The notes under the pieces were generated by a model, which did no database searches, was not told the origin of the DNA, and saw only the letters and a program-made list of their open reading frames with translations. This document shows positions 12,801 through 24,198 of a DNA stretch of 64,000 nucleotides, piece by piece; the first letter of the stretch is position 1, and every line of letters begins with the position of its first letter. Made by a program: the position numbers and the translations under genes. Source of the stretch: Polytrichum commune (Eukaryota; Streptophyta; Polytrichopsida; Polytrichales; Polytrichaceae); NCBI GenBank assembly GCA_950295325.1, contig OX485806.1:16742001-16806000 (forward strand), given 5' to 3'.

Positions 12801-15235
12801 CGGGGAGTATCATATTTAGCAACAACTTGCTATTCTCAAAACCCCCAAATTAAGACCCCAAACTGTTTCAACAACCAATTAATGCGAGAAGCATTGGACA
12901 CATCCTTGGTGAGAGTCATCTGGATTCTTAGAGACTTTTAATAAACAAAAAGTGACCAAACAGAGGAATACCACCACCTGCAAGTTAATCCAACAACCAT
13001 CAACTCCACATACACACAGAGAGCATTGGATTAAGCAACAAACTGCTACTCTCTATACCCCAAATCCAGACCCCAAGTTGTTTCAACAACCAATTAAATG
13101 TGAGAAGCAAATCCTTGTCTAAAAGCAAAGACCACCAGAGTACTGCCACATTCTTAGGAGGTGAAGATATGAAGGATTTGTATACGCATATAAGGTATGT
13201 GGCCCTATTGAAGGCACTTCCAACTCCATAGAAAATTTCGGCCGTTGGGTTCATTTGGATTCAGAATTGCATAATACATATTATTATTTCAGGTTTCAGT
13301 AACTCCACGAGATGCAAAAGTTATACGAGGTCCAGATGAAGATTCTCTTATTCTTTCAGTGATCACATATGACCTCCCAATTCTGATGTTCACTATATAA
13401 GATGGCTGATACATTTTAAGCACATACTCCAATCTCATCGTAATGCGTGTGATACTTTTTGGTGTCCATTCTCAGCTACAAGCCTTGCCATATACCACTC
13501 AAATACAGGTGTCCGATTAAGTGAGTAACACATAAGGTCCACATACCATAATACCCGAGAGCAATACAGAAGGAATTGAAGAAGCAAACGGTTACCAGGG
13601 ATATTGATCGCATCTTCGAAGAGCTTGGAATCAGTGCGAACAGCGTCCGGGAATCGGACGTCGATGAGCAAATGTGGAGTCGGGTCAAGTTCCACTAACT
13701 TTTGCACCGCCGCCGGGCTCAAATGCGCAAACAAAGGAGGGTCGACTGGCCGATAAGGCATTACGTTCACACGTCCTCCTGCGTTGCCTCCCGACTTGCT
13801 TTGTCGCCGTCTTGCAAGCACGCTACGCAATTGCCGGACTCCCCAAGCTAACAGTGCAATCTGAACAAAAAGGTCCTCTTAGTCTTAACCTTCAATGAAA
13901 ATTAGTCGCCACAACTGCATCGTTCAACTTTACCAACCGTGCCAGTTCAAAAATTCCCACAAACAACATCATCCTCATTTTTGTTATGTGTTACGGAAAT
14001 GAACACCACATAGCCACAAGAGCTTCAAACTACGAGTATGGCAACATTTCCCATTACGACTAATTGGCACACCATATACACAAATGCCTACGTAATTGCC
14101 AAACTCCCCAAGCTAAAAGTGCAGTCTGAACAAAAAGGTCCTCTTAGTCATATTCTTCGAGGAAAAGAAGTCGCCACAACTGCATCATTCAACTTTAGCA
14201 ACCGTGCCAGATCAAATTTCCCGCACGCATCATCGTCATTTTCTCTTCAAAATTGTGAATTCGCTGCCATTTTCGCGACATGTCGCGCTACGAGTAATTC
14301 GCACTCTTGGTGTACAACAGAGGCACGATAAGGCGATTCCGCTTCCAGCCGTGTCTTTCCACGCACACATTCAGCTCCATCATCAAGAAATTTGCGCGTA
14401 CGAGAAGTTTACTATGAAATTTGGATCTCCACGGACCCGCCACTCGGAGTCCCCCCCCCCCAACCCAAGCTGACGGTGGTTCCAAATGCACACAATGCTC
14501 ACCGTAAACTTATCCCGCACCCCTGCAACCCTAATTCATAACGAGTTGAGACGGCATTCGCGATACAGGTCGTCTAAGCAGGTGCGAGGAATTCCCATTA
14601 CGACAAATTTGTACACCAGCCACAAAGAAGGCGATTCCGTTTTCGGCCGTGACCTTCCACACACACATTCAGCTCCGGCTTCAAGGAAATTGCACTAAAG
14701 AGAAGTTCAATAGAAAGTTTAGTCCCAGGTCATGTTAAAACATAGCCTCTCCTTCGAGTCGCCATTCAGAAACCGTAGACCCAAGCTGACGATCGCTCCG
14801 AATGCACAGAATTCTCACCGTATTCGTAAAACGTAACCTGAAACCCTAATGCACAAGGCGACTGGACGGCATTCACGAGTCGAAAGTGGTTGCGAGGAAG
14901 CGAAACTCAAGCGAGAGCGTGAAGTTTGACAAGGGGAAGAAACTCTCGCGTGCAATTGTCGTGTGGGAGAGAGAGAGCACCTGTAAGAGAAAGGTGAGGG
15001 AGCCTCCGACATTGTGAATGCGCAGGCGGCCACGCTCTTTTTGGGGGTTAGCACTGCTGGGCGACGCCGGAGGAGAGGACGTGGAAGGGTCATCGTCGGG
15101 GTCATAGTGGGTTTGCGAGGAGCGGCGGGAGTTGTGGTTGAGAGAGAGGAGGCGCGGAAGACCGTCGCTATCGTCGTCGAATTGAGGTGCGGGCGAGGAA
15201 GTGGCCGCAGCGGCGTCGTCCTCCTCCTCCGCCAT
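9894..15235 (-). CDS. Tandem rhodanese-domain protein (9 exons, 419 aa)
   Basis: Exons, minus strand: 15235-14981, 13875-13596, 12683-12521, 11788-11702, 11558-11413, 11277-11179, 10795-10735, 10524-10449, 9986-9894. They total 1260 bases and every junction keeps frame. Residues 1-75 are acidic and low-complexity (MAEEEDDAAAATSS), unlike a transit peptide. About 76-98 is a hydrophobic stretch (with IALLAWGV) followed by Arg-rich residues, a possible membrane anchor. Rhodanese domain 1 (about 136-235) has the LLIDVR strand, but Ser213 sits where the active-site Cys should be (FLSTRGKRA), so it is probably inactive. Domain 2 (about 260-375) has HLIDVR and Cys344 in a CRTNRRAS loop, so it may be active in sulfur transfer. 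It ends in an acidic helix to LQQLGLL. The intron after 10735 uses a GC donor and that after 11179 uses GTCAGT. I know of no named family member with this exact layout. Confidence 0.85.
12708..13130. repeat. Imperfect tandem duplication in rhodanese intron 2
   Basis: Two copies of about 210-220 bases, about 12708-12928 and 12929-13130. Both contain 'agagactttt', 'gaggaataccacc', 'caaccatcaa', and 'gtttcaacaaccaatta' followed by 'gagaagca'. Confidence 0.75.
13190..13560. repeat. Dispersed repeat copy in rhodanese intron 2
   Basis: This stretch aligns along its length with 17875-18235, upstream of the CHCH-like exons: 'ggtatgtggccct', 'tgcaaaagttata', 'gaagattctctt', 'ctacaagccttgccatat.ccactcaaata'. 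A shorter relative lies at about 15690-15790. The two longer copies keep the same orientation. Confidence 0.8.
13823..14870. repeat. Degenerate tandem array in rhodanese intron 1, overlapping the start of exon 2
   Basis: Imperfect units of about 265-300 bases follow one another. 'ctacg.aattgcc..actccccaagcta' occurs at 13823 and 14088; 'gcgattccg.tt..gccgtg' at 14333 and 14631; 'acccaagctgacg' near 14465 and 14780. The first unit contains the exon 2 splice acceptor and its first coding residues, so the array has duplicated part of an exon (see findings). Confidence 0.75.
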
Positions 15236-16807
15236 CGCCAGCGTCCCTCCGCAACGAAGATGCAACTCAAAGCATTCACCCCAACCAAGAAGCAAGCGAG
15301 GAAGGAAGGAAGGATGCGAGGGAGGAGGACTGAGAGGAGACCATTGGACACCAGTATTTTATGCCAAATCTCCAAGAATTCATCATTTCGATCTTTGATT
15401 TAAAAAAATTTCATCAATTTATTTACTTCTTGATTGTTAAATTTTGGTTCTGATCAGCTCACTTCTCGTAGGATATTGAGCACATATTAATACGTGTGGA
15501 TTAAGGTAGGTGGGTCTCAGTTGGTTGCTTTTGTTGATTGCTACCTTTTATACTACTCGGATTTGCGAGTTCAAATTTTTGTGCACTACAAATGTATGTG
15601 AAGAAGCTTGGCTCAATTTCATGAAGTTTTTGAGGTAATATCTTATGCAGTATCAAAGTCCACTAACAATGAGTCATAAGAAGGTCATATAGGAATACTC
15701 CTCTCCCCCGATTATGTTGACTATTGAGCCTAGAATGGTTAACATCTTTTGAGCACGTGGTCCAATCTCTTGAAATACATCTCTTTTTGGTGTTGGATCA
15801 AATCTGAGCATTGACCTTTTCACCGCATGAACTGATTAAATAAGATCCAAAAGTAGGTGTCTAAATAGTTGTAGTAGCTGAGTTAACCCTATGTAACTTA
15901 GAATCAAATGGTTAATTAGCATATCCAAATCATGGGTTGGAGCATTTTCTTCATAACTTATGGACTTCATATGAATATCTTATTCTTCACCAAAAGTGAA
16001 CATTCTCTTTGTTATTGAATGAAGAACAACTCTAAATCGAGGCCGTACCCATTTTTCTCACAATATTTGGAACTCATGAATATCATTGGCAAGGTGAAAT
16101 GGCTTATTAGATGATCATATAGACTCCCTTCAATAAAAAAAATTATGTTGACTATCGAGAGATTAGATCCACACCCAACCACATGCCACTGAAATTTAGG
16201 CGGCTGATTGAGATAAGTAACCAAATTTGGCATGCTTACATGCTTGTTAGCTTGTCAATTGACCACACCATCTATAGGGTAATGCATTCGCCCAAGTGCC
16301 CTTTCCCATACAAGTAATTTTGATTGGTACATCACTCCACATATGCATTGGTGCCAGGTGCAATCTGTGCTATAGAATGCATTTACACACTGATTATGAT
16401 ATATCACAATATTCACTCCCATGTATGAAGAAAGCTACATAGCACAACATCTGAATTCAAGCACATAATGACCCATTTGGATTGGTGCCTCACATCAAGG
16501 TCGCTTGATCGTCCATGTTCTCTTGCTCAAGAGTAAAAAAGGAAGTCATGTGCAATATTTCTATCTTTGATCATGTAACCTGCCAGATTTACATTCTGTA
16601 GGAGACATTTGCAAACAACTGTCACTTTGTAACAAATAATGCAAACTACAAAACCAGGACTGACATGGGGCCCCGGTTCTGCCCAATCTCATGTTCAAAA
16701 ATCTGAACCCTGGACCTTCCTAAACTCCATCTAAACTGGGTGCAAAATCAAAATATTCTACAGAGTTGTGAGGTGCATTTTCCTCTTTCCTGTGTAGAGA
16801 TCTCTCA
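15236..16807. other. Rhodanese 5' leader and intergenic repeat DNA
   Basis: The first 150 or so bases left of 15400 are GC-rich and form the likely leader of the minus-strand rhodanese gene. Beyond that lie fragments of dispersed repeats (15690-15790 like 13400-13480; 16160-16245 like 8190-8365). No further gene was seen before the CHCH-like stop codon at 16808. Confidence 0.5.
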
Positions 16808-17641
16808 TTATTGTGAAACTGTCGCTGGCTGGGATGAGGGGGCCTGCTTTTTGGCCTTGGCGTCATGGCATTCCTTCAGGGCTTTCACTTCTGCATAACA
16901 TAACCTTCTTCAAACACCGTGCATTTGTAAAAACATGGCCAAGATGCCACTCCACACATATGAACAGCAAGGATATTACAAGTGCCTATAAAATCATGGC
17001 CAATATGGCACTCCACATATATCAACAGGAAGGATAATACGTTTAAGCAACCTTGGACAACTTTTGAGCAACAGGAATGTTTCCCAAAAGATCCTCTGGC
17101 TGCACAAGGTCCACAGTGAATTACAACAAAAAATACCACCAGGAACTAGATCATGACTACAAGTTTGAAATGTTCAACTGGACAAGCAAATCTATCACCT
17201 TATCCTCATTCAAGGCATAAAATCTTCCAAAAATCCCATGACATCACCTCAAGCTATTACATGCTGACAAACAGTCCGGACATGTAAAGATATAACATTC
17301 AGAGCAATAAAAAAGTAGTAAGGTATTTCAGGCGGAGCTGTGGCATTGCCTCAGACACCCTCAAATCACTATTTAGAAAGTTCAAATTATAGGGTGACAT
17401 AACCTCAAGCTCATTGGTTTTTGGTGGATAACCCAAATGCTGACTCTAACCTTACCTGTTTGGCAAGCCCTCCAGTTCCTATCTGTCTTCACCAAGCAAT
17501 CCTGCACACAAAAGCAAGTCAACTTTCCTTAAACATCCCAGTAACAAATAGAAGAGCTGGGTAAATACATCACTCAATGGTTTGTCGAAACCCAATGGTT
17601 TGTCATGGCCATTTCCGACGTGGATCAGCAACTGTGTGCTC
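16808..17641 (-). CDS. Small Cys-motif (CHCH-like) protein, 3' exons; 5' end unresolved
   Basis: Three minus-strand exons join in frame. The first is 17631 (or 17641)-17569, reading HVGNGHDKPLGFDKPLSD. The second is 17501-17456, reading DCLVKTDRNWRACQT. The last is 16890-16808, reading EVKALKECHDAKAKKQ then a Ser/Pro tail to a stop at 16810-16808. The product contains C-x10-C followed by C-x9-C, with 'NWRACQTEVKALKEC' typical in style of small CHCH/CX9C proteins of the mitochondrial intermembrane space. However, a full twin CX9C set is not visible. A start exon near 18235-18330 is possible: an ATG follows an aaaccctaa leader, and another ATG sits by a GTCAGG donor. The choice is uncertain. 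A 48-base segment at about 17058-17105 has splice-like borders and keeps phase, so it could be a cassette exon. Confidence 0.45.
16931..17040. repeat. Short tandem duplication in an intron
   Basis: Two adjacent copies of about 55-60 bases share 'catggccaa.atg.cactccaca.atat' and 'caacag.aaggat'. They lie in the last intron of the CHCH-like gene. Confidence 0.7.
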
Positions 17642-17874
17642 CTTCAAAGATGATTATAGGATTATGGGAAGAGAAATCAAAGAGCACAGTCAGGTTATGA
17701 CCAGCTGGCTGATGTCCAGACTTTAGGATTCAAAGGTGTGCAATAGAAGTTGGAAAGTTCCAAGTTCGGCAAACTGCATCCAGGGAGATAAGGCAATGAA
17801 GTACAAGTGATGTTGAGTTTAAAAATTGGACTTACTGTACGTTGATTCTACAAGTGCCCAGAACAACCTTCGAA

Positions 17875-18235
17875 GGTATGTGGCCCTGTTGTGAGCACTT
17901 GCAACTCTACATACAACTTAGGCCGTTGACTTGTCTGATCCAGTTAGCAATTGCGATTCACAAAGATTGTCGTTTCATGTTTCGGAATTAGAGTTCAGGT
18001 GCAAAAGTTATAAAGGTAAAAGTGAAGATTCTCTTTCTTTAACAGATTACATAGGCCCTCCTAATTGTATTGACAATTGAACCTAGAATGGTGTCTATAT
18101 TTTGAGCATGTAGTCAATCTCATGAAAACCCTTGTCTTTCTAGTATCCGTTCTTCACTACAAGCCTTGCCATATCCCACTCAAATATAAGTGTCCAATTA
18201 ATGAGAGTGATCACATAAGGCCACATACCTGACGT
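17875..18235. repeat. Dispersed repeat, second copy
   Basis: Counterpart of 13190-13560 in the rhodanese gene. It lies just upstream of the recognised CHCH-like exons and may be in that gene's first intron. Confidence 0.8.
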
Positions 18236-18459
18236 GGACATTTTTCAGATATCTTATGTGTAACAAATTTCTCTTCGGAACCTTCCTCCGGCAAAATGTT
18301 CCATGACGGGTACCTTATTCACAGAAGTTCGGAGGATCATAAACCCTAAACCCTAATCTCAAGAGAGAGACAACCAGACTCGGAATGCAGGAAGACTTCT
18401 TTAACAGGTTCAACATATAGTACAAAAAAATAGTATCTATCGGCGCACCCAGCTCGATG

Positions 18460-19250
18460 CTACTAGGAGAATGGACATGACTGCAAAATCGTTAGGGAGA
18501 TTGACCATAAGCAGCTCTCATAAATTTTGATATGCAAGGGTTTACCGCACTTCACAGAACAGACCACCTCGGATTGTGGTACACCGCTCGCGTGCAGTGG
18601 GATTTGGGCTTTGCTCCTCCAATTACCATGATGCAATTCAATCAGCTCAAAAAGAGAGGTTGATGAAATGTCGGGCTTGTGGTCGTCAATTGCATCATCA
18701 CATGCGAGGCATTCCGTAAATTGCACCTTGTACAACGGGCTTAGTCTAAAGTCTAAAGAACACTCTACATTTGCCTCAAACCACATGACAAGTGACCATC
18801 ATAAACATTCAGAAATCCAACGTTAGAGAAGACAAGCCAATCGTCAAATGGCCAGAAAGTTTACAGGAAAACAGGGGGAATCCGCCTAAGAGCACCTAAA
18901 ACTGGGCAATTCTCCTCGATTTTCCATTTCCTGAGCTGATTGAGTCGCATAGAGAGGCTGATGAATGTCGGGCATGTGTTCTTCGATTGTACTATCACAT
19001 GCGAGGCATTGCCCAATTACGACACCTACTCTTCTTCAGTGAGCAGGTAAGGGCAGGGGTTAACGTGAATTGCACCTTCCTCAACGCTTTTAGAATATAA
19101 GAACACCCTACATTTTCCTCAAACTACATGCCAAGAGACCATCATATACATCCAGCATTCCAACCTCGGAGAAGGCAAACCATTTGCCAATGGCCAGAGA
19201 GTTTATAGTGAAATCAGGGGAAATCGGCCAAAGAGCACCCAAAATATCTG
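18460..19250 (-). repeat. Imperfect tandem duplication with a Cys-containing minus-strand frame
   Basis: About 18650-18900 and 18947-19245 are diverged copies, sharing 'gatgaa.tgtcgggc.tgtg', 'atcacatgcgaggcatt', 'aatggccaga.agttta' and 'aagagcacc..aaa'. On the minus strand the first copy lies in an open frame (18786-18463) containing ECLACDDAIDDHKPDI and CSVKCGKPLHI; the second reads QCLACDSTIEEHMPDI over the matching part. Two diverged copies keeping similar peptides hints at coding origin, but I recognise no family and no start or splice sites are convincing. Confidence 0.5.
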
Positions 19251-19292
19251 CGAAAGAAGAAGACAACCCTTATCTTCCACAAAATAATTGTT

Positions 19293-19859
19293 ATGAAATG
19301 CGACAGAGACAAACCTCGAGACACTTATAAAGGCGAGCACAGTCCTGGAGCTGTTGCACATTTTCATCTTCTTCTTCTTCTTCTTCTTCCGGCTGCTCCT
19401 GGCTGCGCTGAGGATGTTTGCGGGGCGACGGGGAGCACCATACTATGGCCATCTCTCCTTGCTAACAACCCCAGAATCTTCACCTGTAATCTTGATCTCC
19501 AATTCTCCTCGTTGCAACATTCAGCAAACACCCCCCTTGAGCTCTTTCAGAGCTCTTGTTGGCTCCCCTTCTTCTCCCGTCGAGGTCCTACCACCGAGGA
19601 TCCTATTTCTGGGAGAGGGGCCTATGGCCGGTCCATTGCCCAAGGCAGTCCCAGTCAGGGAATGGACTCGCAAGTACTTAGATTTCGGTTCACGCCACTC
19701 TATACTTGGGGCCGAATTGAGGGCCCGATTGATGTCCCGATCATGCCAAAATTTCCATCCGGTTCCAACTATGAATTGATGGGGATTATGTTGAGAAATA
19801 GATGTTGGCCTGCCACTTTTCACATTATTACAGTCGGAGATGCTGACATCATACACTAG
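19293..19859 (+). other. Open, GC-richer island of unknown nature
   Basis: A 188-codon frame is open here from an ATG, a second frame is open at 19354-19779 and a minus frame at 19521-19856. Base composition is more balanced than in the surrounding DNA. A TTC repeat at about 19366-19391 gives a Phe or Leu run in the translations. I recognise no domain. Overlapping open frames on both strands argue against trusting any one of them. It may be a captured or organelle-derived fragment. Confidence 0.3.
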
Positions 19860-19869
19860 CTGGTGTGAT

Positions 19870-22800
19870 CAGCCCCTCAAGGTCAGTCCAAACTCCAAAA
19901 ATGTGAGTCAATAGCATTGCTCGGTTCTATCAAATCCGGCTCCTAAGGGCTTTATGTTAGGGGCTAGCCCAAACACTCACTCATCTTATGTGGCGTCCTA
20001 GGTGGCACAATTTTGGCACCAAACCTTCGAGCTGGCTTGAAGAAATTGGGACAAGCTTTTTCTCGGCCTGAACTTTCAACAAGAACCAACTTGGGCTCAT
20101 TGATTGGTTAATGAACATCTCTATCACTTTTTTTAGAGGGTAAATTCTTCTCCTCTCTTCTCCTTTCCCCTCCAACTTCTTCTTCTCACCTCTCCTTGTG
20201 AATTTTCATGTCTTGGCAAATGGGTGACAATGCATGAGTGAAATTACTCCAACATTGTACATTTAAGGCGAGTTGCATGCGCCAATGATCTCAATTTCAC
20301 CAATATTTCTAGATTGTATGCAAATTTTATCTTTCTCCATGAGGAGTAGGGCTTGCTAACTTTGTGTTGAATATTTGCATGTGAGATGTACATCTTTGTG
20401 TGGGAGTCCAACACAATTGTTATGGACCTTGAAGCTGAGGAAATTCGGTTTGCTACAATCCGTGTTTTGTGGGTATCACAAATTGTTGGTCACTTTATTT
20501 GGATGAATCAATACCATAATAATACAACTATGTAACTACATTGTGTACCTAGATGTGTTCAGTTTGGGTATTTGACTTTGTAGATGATTTTGCAAATACT
20601 CACATTCTTCTTAACACAAGACATTACATTCTGTTGGAATTGATAGGGTACAAGAATGACATCAACTCATTGTTCACTTCCTTAGGGAGGTGACTATCAA
20701 AATTTTAGAAGACCACGTGAGATTAAAAAAAAAAAAAAAAAGGTCAATTTAAATCGTTTAGGGTAAAATTTATAAATTTGTTAGATCTACCATAGCATTG
20801 GAAATATGTCCCCTGCTTGATTATATGTAGAATAGGGCAGTGGATAATTCCTCCATTTTAGTAATCAATTAAAGAAAAAAATAGGGTCATAGACATAGGA
20901 TCCCCCTAAAAATGTGTAGTAAGACCAGTAAGATAATTATGGGTTTGACTACTTGAATGAAGAAGTTTGTAGTTTCTGTGCAAATTTGAATCAAGCGCGT
21001 TAGAATGGAGGAAAATGTTGTGGGATTTTTTTGGGGAAGGAATGTGCTAGCGCTCCTCAACAGCCGTTGGGTTTTGCAACATCGGACATGTGGGACCTCA
21101 CTGGATACTTAGAAGTTGATAACCTCCATCATCACCCTCAAACACTTCCTACGATTGGTTTTGGTTTTGTCACAACCTTAGTCCTCAATTGTCAAGTTTT
21201 TATTTTATTTTATTTTTAAAATAATTTTCTAGGGTTTCTTTCATACGGATTGGTGGTGCACAGTGGCCACTTCATTTGCAATGTTTTTCACATGTATTTG
21301 GTTCAAGATTTAGGCTGTAAATGTTTGTTACAAGGTTTGAGTGGGACTATAGTTGAATGTGTTTGTGAAGACAATTGTAGTAAATGTTTTTATTTTTTGT
21401 GTTTAGTTTTTTTTGTATTTGAATGCAATTTTTTTTAAAAAAAATTCTTTTGGAGTAGGTAGTTGTGCAAAATTTCATGCCTTGTCATAATTGATTGTCT
21501 TTCTTGTTTTATTCTATATGTGTTTAAAACTTGTTTATTTCAGCTTGTATATTTTGTTATCTCCATGTTTATTGGTAACCGTTTGACTAGTATCCAAGTG
21601 CTATCGGTTGTGTTTTGAATGGTATTTTGAATGGTTTAGGATTGGTATTACTAATTGAAACCAAATCAATGACAATTTGAATGGTATGGAATATTTGTTG
21701 CTCATATAGTCGTTTTCATAATGCTATAGTATTCCATCCACTATTTGGTACTTGTACGATTCATTAAAAACAATTATGCCAAAAATTAGCCTCTCTAAAC
21801 AATTACAAGTAAATATAAGGTGCTAAAAAAGTCAAAGTAGTTGTTTATCTACCAATAAGGAGAGAAAAAAATATTGAGAGGTGCATAAATATCCCCCCAT
21901 TAAATACCCCATTATCGCATGTGATTACGGAACGTATGGGGGTGTGATTGCCCCGAGTTCACTTCATTATTTACAAGAGTGAAGTAATCTTATTAGAACA
22001 CTTCAATACAAATTCTTAACTTCATATTTGAACATACCAACTAAATGAAACAGAGAGCATTAGGAATTGTAACCATTGTGCTTTTGAAATTGTATAGGTA
22101 AATTTGTTTTTTGAGTTGCAGTCAGAACTGTGATTGCAAACTTTGAAATCCAAGAAATATGCATCTCAAAAATTGAATCTAACTTAGATTCTTACATTAA
22201 TCTCTAGTTATCTAAAGCTTAACTTAGTTTCATTCACATACCATTATAGGCTCACATGGTTTCCGTCTTGACTCTCAATAACTTTATTTATATTTATATT
22301 TGTCTTCTTTAATTGTAAACTTGGATTTTGTGGTTAAGATTGTTCCTGAATTTTCAAATATTAGTTTGAAATTTTATCATTTACTTATGGGCTTTTACAA
22401 ATTTCCATGTTATTGTTATAATGTTTTAAAGTAAAAAAAATAGTGACTATTAATAATTGTCACTAATTTACCCTTTAGTCACTCTAAGATGACGTGATAA
22501 TGCACACATAATAGATTCAATTTAGCATTTAATCTCTAAATGCATAAGCAATTTTTTTTGGGCTTTCATGGATTGGATAAACCCTATGGCTTGATGTAAT
22601 TTAAATGATAATTAAGTGCGGATATATTATTATGACCACAACCATTGTTTATATTGGTCAAAGTTCTTCACACCTTTTATTGAGCAAATATACAAGAAGT
22701 TACTCTTAAAATGTAGAGACTTTTCATGATGAGGAATAATGGATGCTACAAGTAGATTTTTTTTTATAAAAAAAGTCTATTAAAGTATTTTGACATCTCC

Positions 22801-23040
22801 TCCTCTATAGGTCTCCCAATGACCTAACTATAGTGAGAGCTAACTTAGGTTGTAGATAGCTTCATCTAGTTTTTTGAATGAAATTCTAGTTATCTAAAGT
22901 TAATTTGGTTTCATCCACATTAATTATTTATTTACATTCATCCATACACATTCATTGAGGCTAAACTTATTGTTCTCAGCCACCCACTATGTTCATCGTC
23001 AAGCATCATTGTCTAGGGACAAAAGTGGTGACTACTCTAG
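19870..23040. other. Intergenic, nothing recognised
   Basis: AT-rich DNA with short frames only. There is an A run at about 20728-20744. The phrase 'ctagttatctaaag.ttaa.tt.gtttcat' occurs at about 22203 and 22887 in the same orientation, a small direct repeat. No coding exon, RNA gene or complete element was found. Confidence 0.5.
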
Positions 23041-23246
23041 ATTGTCCTATTTGTGTGGGTTACCATTTGGAGTTATGTGTTGCTATAATTTTTTTAGCGA
23101 CGTATCTTCTCTTACCAAGAAAGATATATCATGTTCTTTGATGTGCATACTAACTATTTATGTAGCTTGAGCAAAAAAATCATTTGCTTAGTAAATTATT
23201 ATAGCTATATGTGTAACCCCAAATGGTAACCCACACTTATAAGACA
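23041..23246. repeat. Foldback hairpin with arms of about 50 bases
   Basis: 23041-23093 is the imperfect reverse complement of 23194-23246. The best-matched core is 'gtgtgggttaccatttgg' on the left and 'ccaaatggtaacccacac' on the right. About 100 bases lie between the arms. An AT microsatellite (about 23259-23284) follows directly. It could be a small MITE or a source of hairpin RNA. Confidence 0.8.
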
Positions 23247-23252
23247 AGTCAA

Positions 23253-23258
<6 letters not shown>

Positions 23259-23284
<26 letters not shown>
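23259..23284. repeat. AT microsatellite
   Basis: An alternating TA run directly following the foldback hairpin. Confidence 0.9.
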
Positions 23285-23692
23285 AGTTTATACTTGATAC
23301 ATAAGGTACTACATGCTTAATTTTAATCTTAAATACCGCACCCACCGATTAATCCATAGACCGTAGTAGATAAATTTTATAGAAGAATTTGGACACTAGA
23401 ATTAGATTCAAAGGCTCTGATTTAGTCTAGTGGGATGCAATTGGGATTCCCTAATTCACAAACCTGTAGAGGGCATCCCCCATGGTAAGTATTGTGAAAC
23501 TTAACCCTCAACAACAGTTGGGTCCTAGAATCATGCCTCATCACATTACATGTAACAAGGTTGGCCTAACAAGTTCATAAGTAGGGTTGGATTGAGGATT
23601 AATGCACATGAATCAGGCTGGCCCCAAGCCATGTGTAAAGTGGGCCCCTCAACAGACTTTGTTTTGCAAAAGGTGGGAACTTTACATAACTT

Positions 23693-24198
23693 TAGGCCCA
23701 TCCCCACTTGGTTTTCCTAAAAACCGGGTAAAGCTCTCTCAGTTATGGCGGAGGCACCTCAACTATCTTGGTGCACCTACAAGAACTTGCTATGGAGATT
23801 TTCAAACAGGCTCTAGTTAAGTAGCTTTCGCACATATTCATTATTCTCTCTACCAATCAATGACATGTTGGCTACTTTTTAAAGCAAGGCCAAATGCCTT
23901 ACCACTCAGTGACCTTACCATGGGTTTTTGTTAATCGAGCTCCTCGCGCCCTCATAGCTAAAACTAAGAGCAACCAATCACAAGAGCCATAGGCAACACT
24001 TTTCAAGGTCCTACATTCTTGCCTCATCTCTAGGTACCGATGGGAAGGTCGAAGCTTGAGGTTTAAAACCTCTGCTTGTAAAAACCATGCCACGTCCTTT
24101 GTCAGGATTAGATAGCATCAACGGTGTGGAGGCCATGTTTTTAAAACGAGCTTTTAGGCAAAGTATGATTCTATGAAAGTCAAGTGAGAAGGGGACAT
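23693..24198. mobile_element. Decayed copy of the 513-bp TAA-flanked TIR element
   Basis: It aligns over its length with 58468-58980 in the same orientation, and in reverse with 33445-33958: 'cacctacaagaacttgct', 'ctaccaatcaatgac', 'gcaaccaatcacaagagc', 'cctacattcttgcctcat'. Both ends are eroded ('cccatccccacttg' and 'caagtgagaaggggaca'), and no target duplication is clear. It is the most diverged of the three copies. Confidence 0.8.

Noticed and set aside
13435-13594. Continuation of the rhodanese exon 2 frame past its splice donor
   Set aside because: Reading on (GNRLLLQFLLYC...) leaves the rhodanese pattern, while splicing at 13596 to 12683 restores it.
15014-15403. Plus-strand open frames opposite rhodanese exon 1
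   Set aside because: They are shadows of GC-rich coding DNA; the Arg/Gly-rich translation is characteristic of an antisense frame.
18338-18356. aaaccctaaaccctaa as an interstitial telomere repeat
   Set aside because: Only two units are present, and this motif is common in plant 5' leaders.
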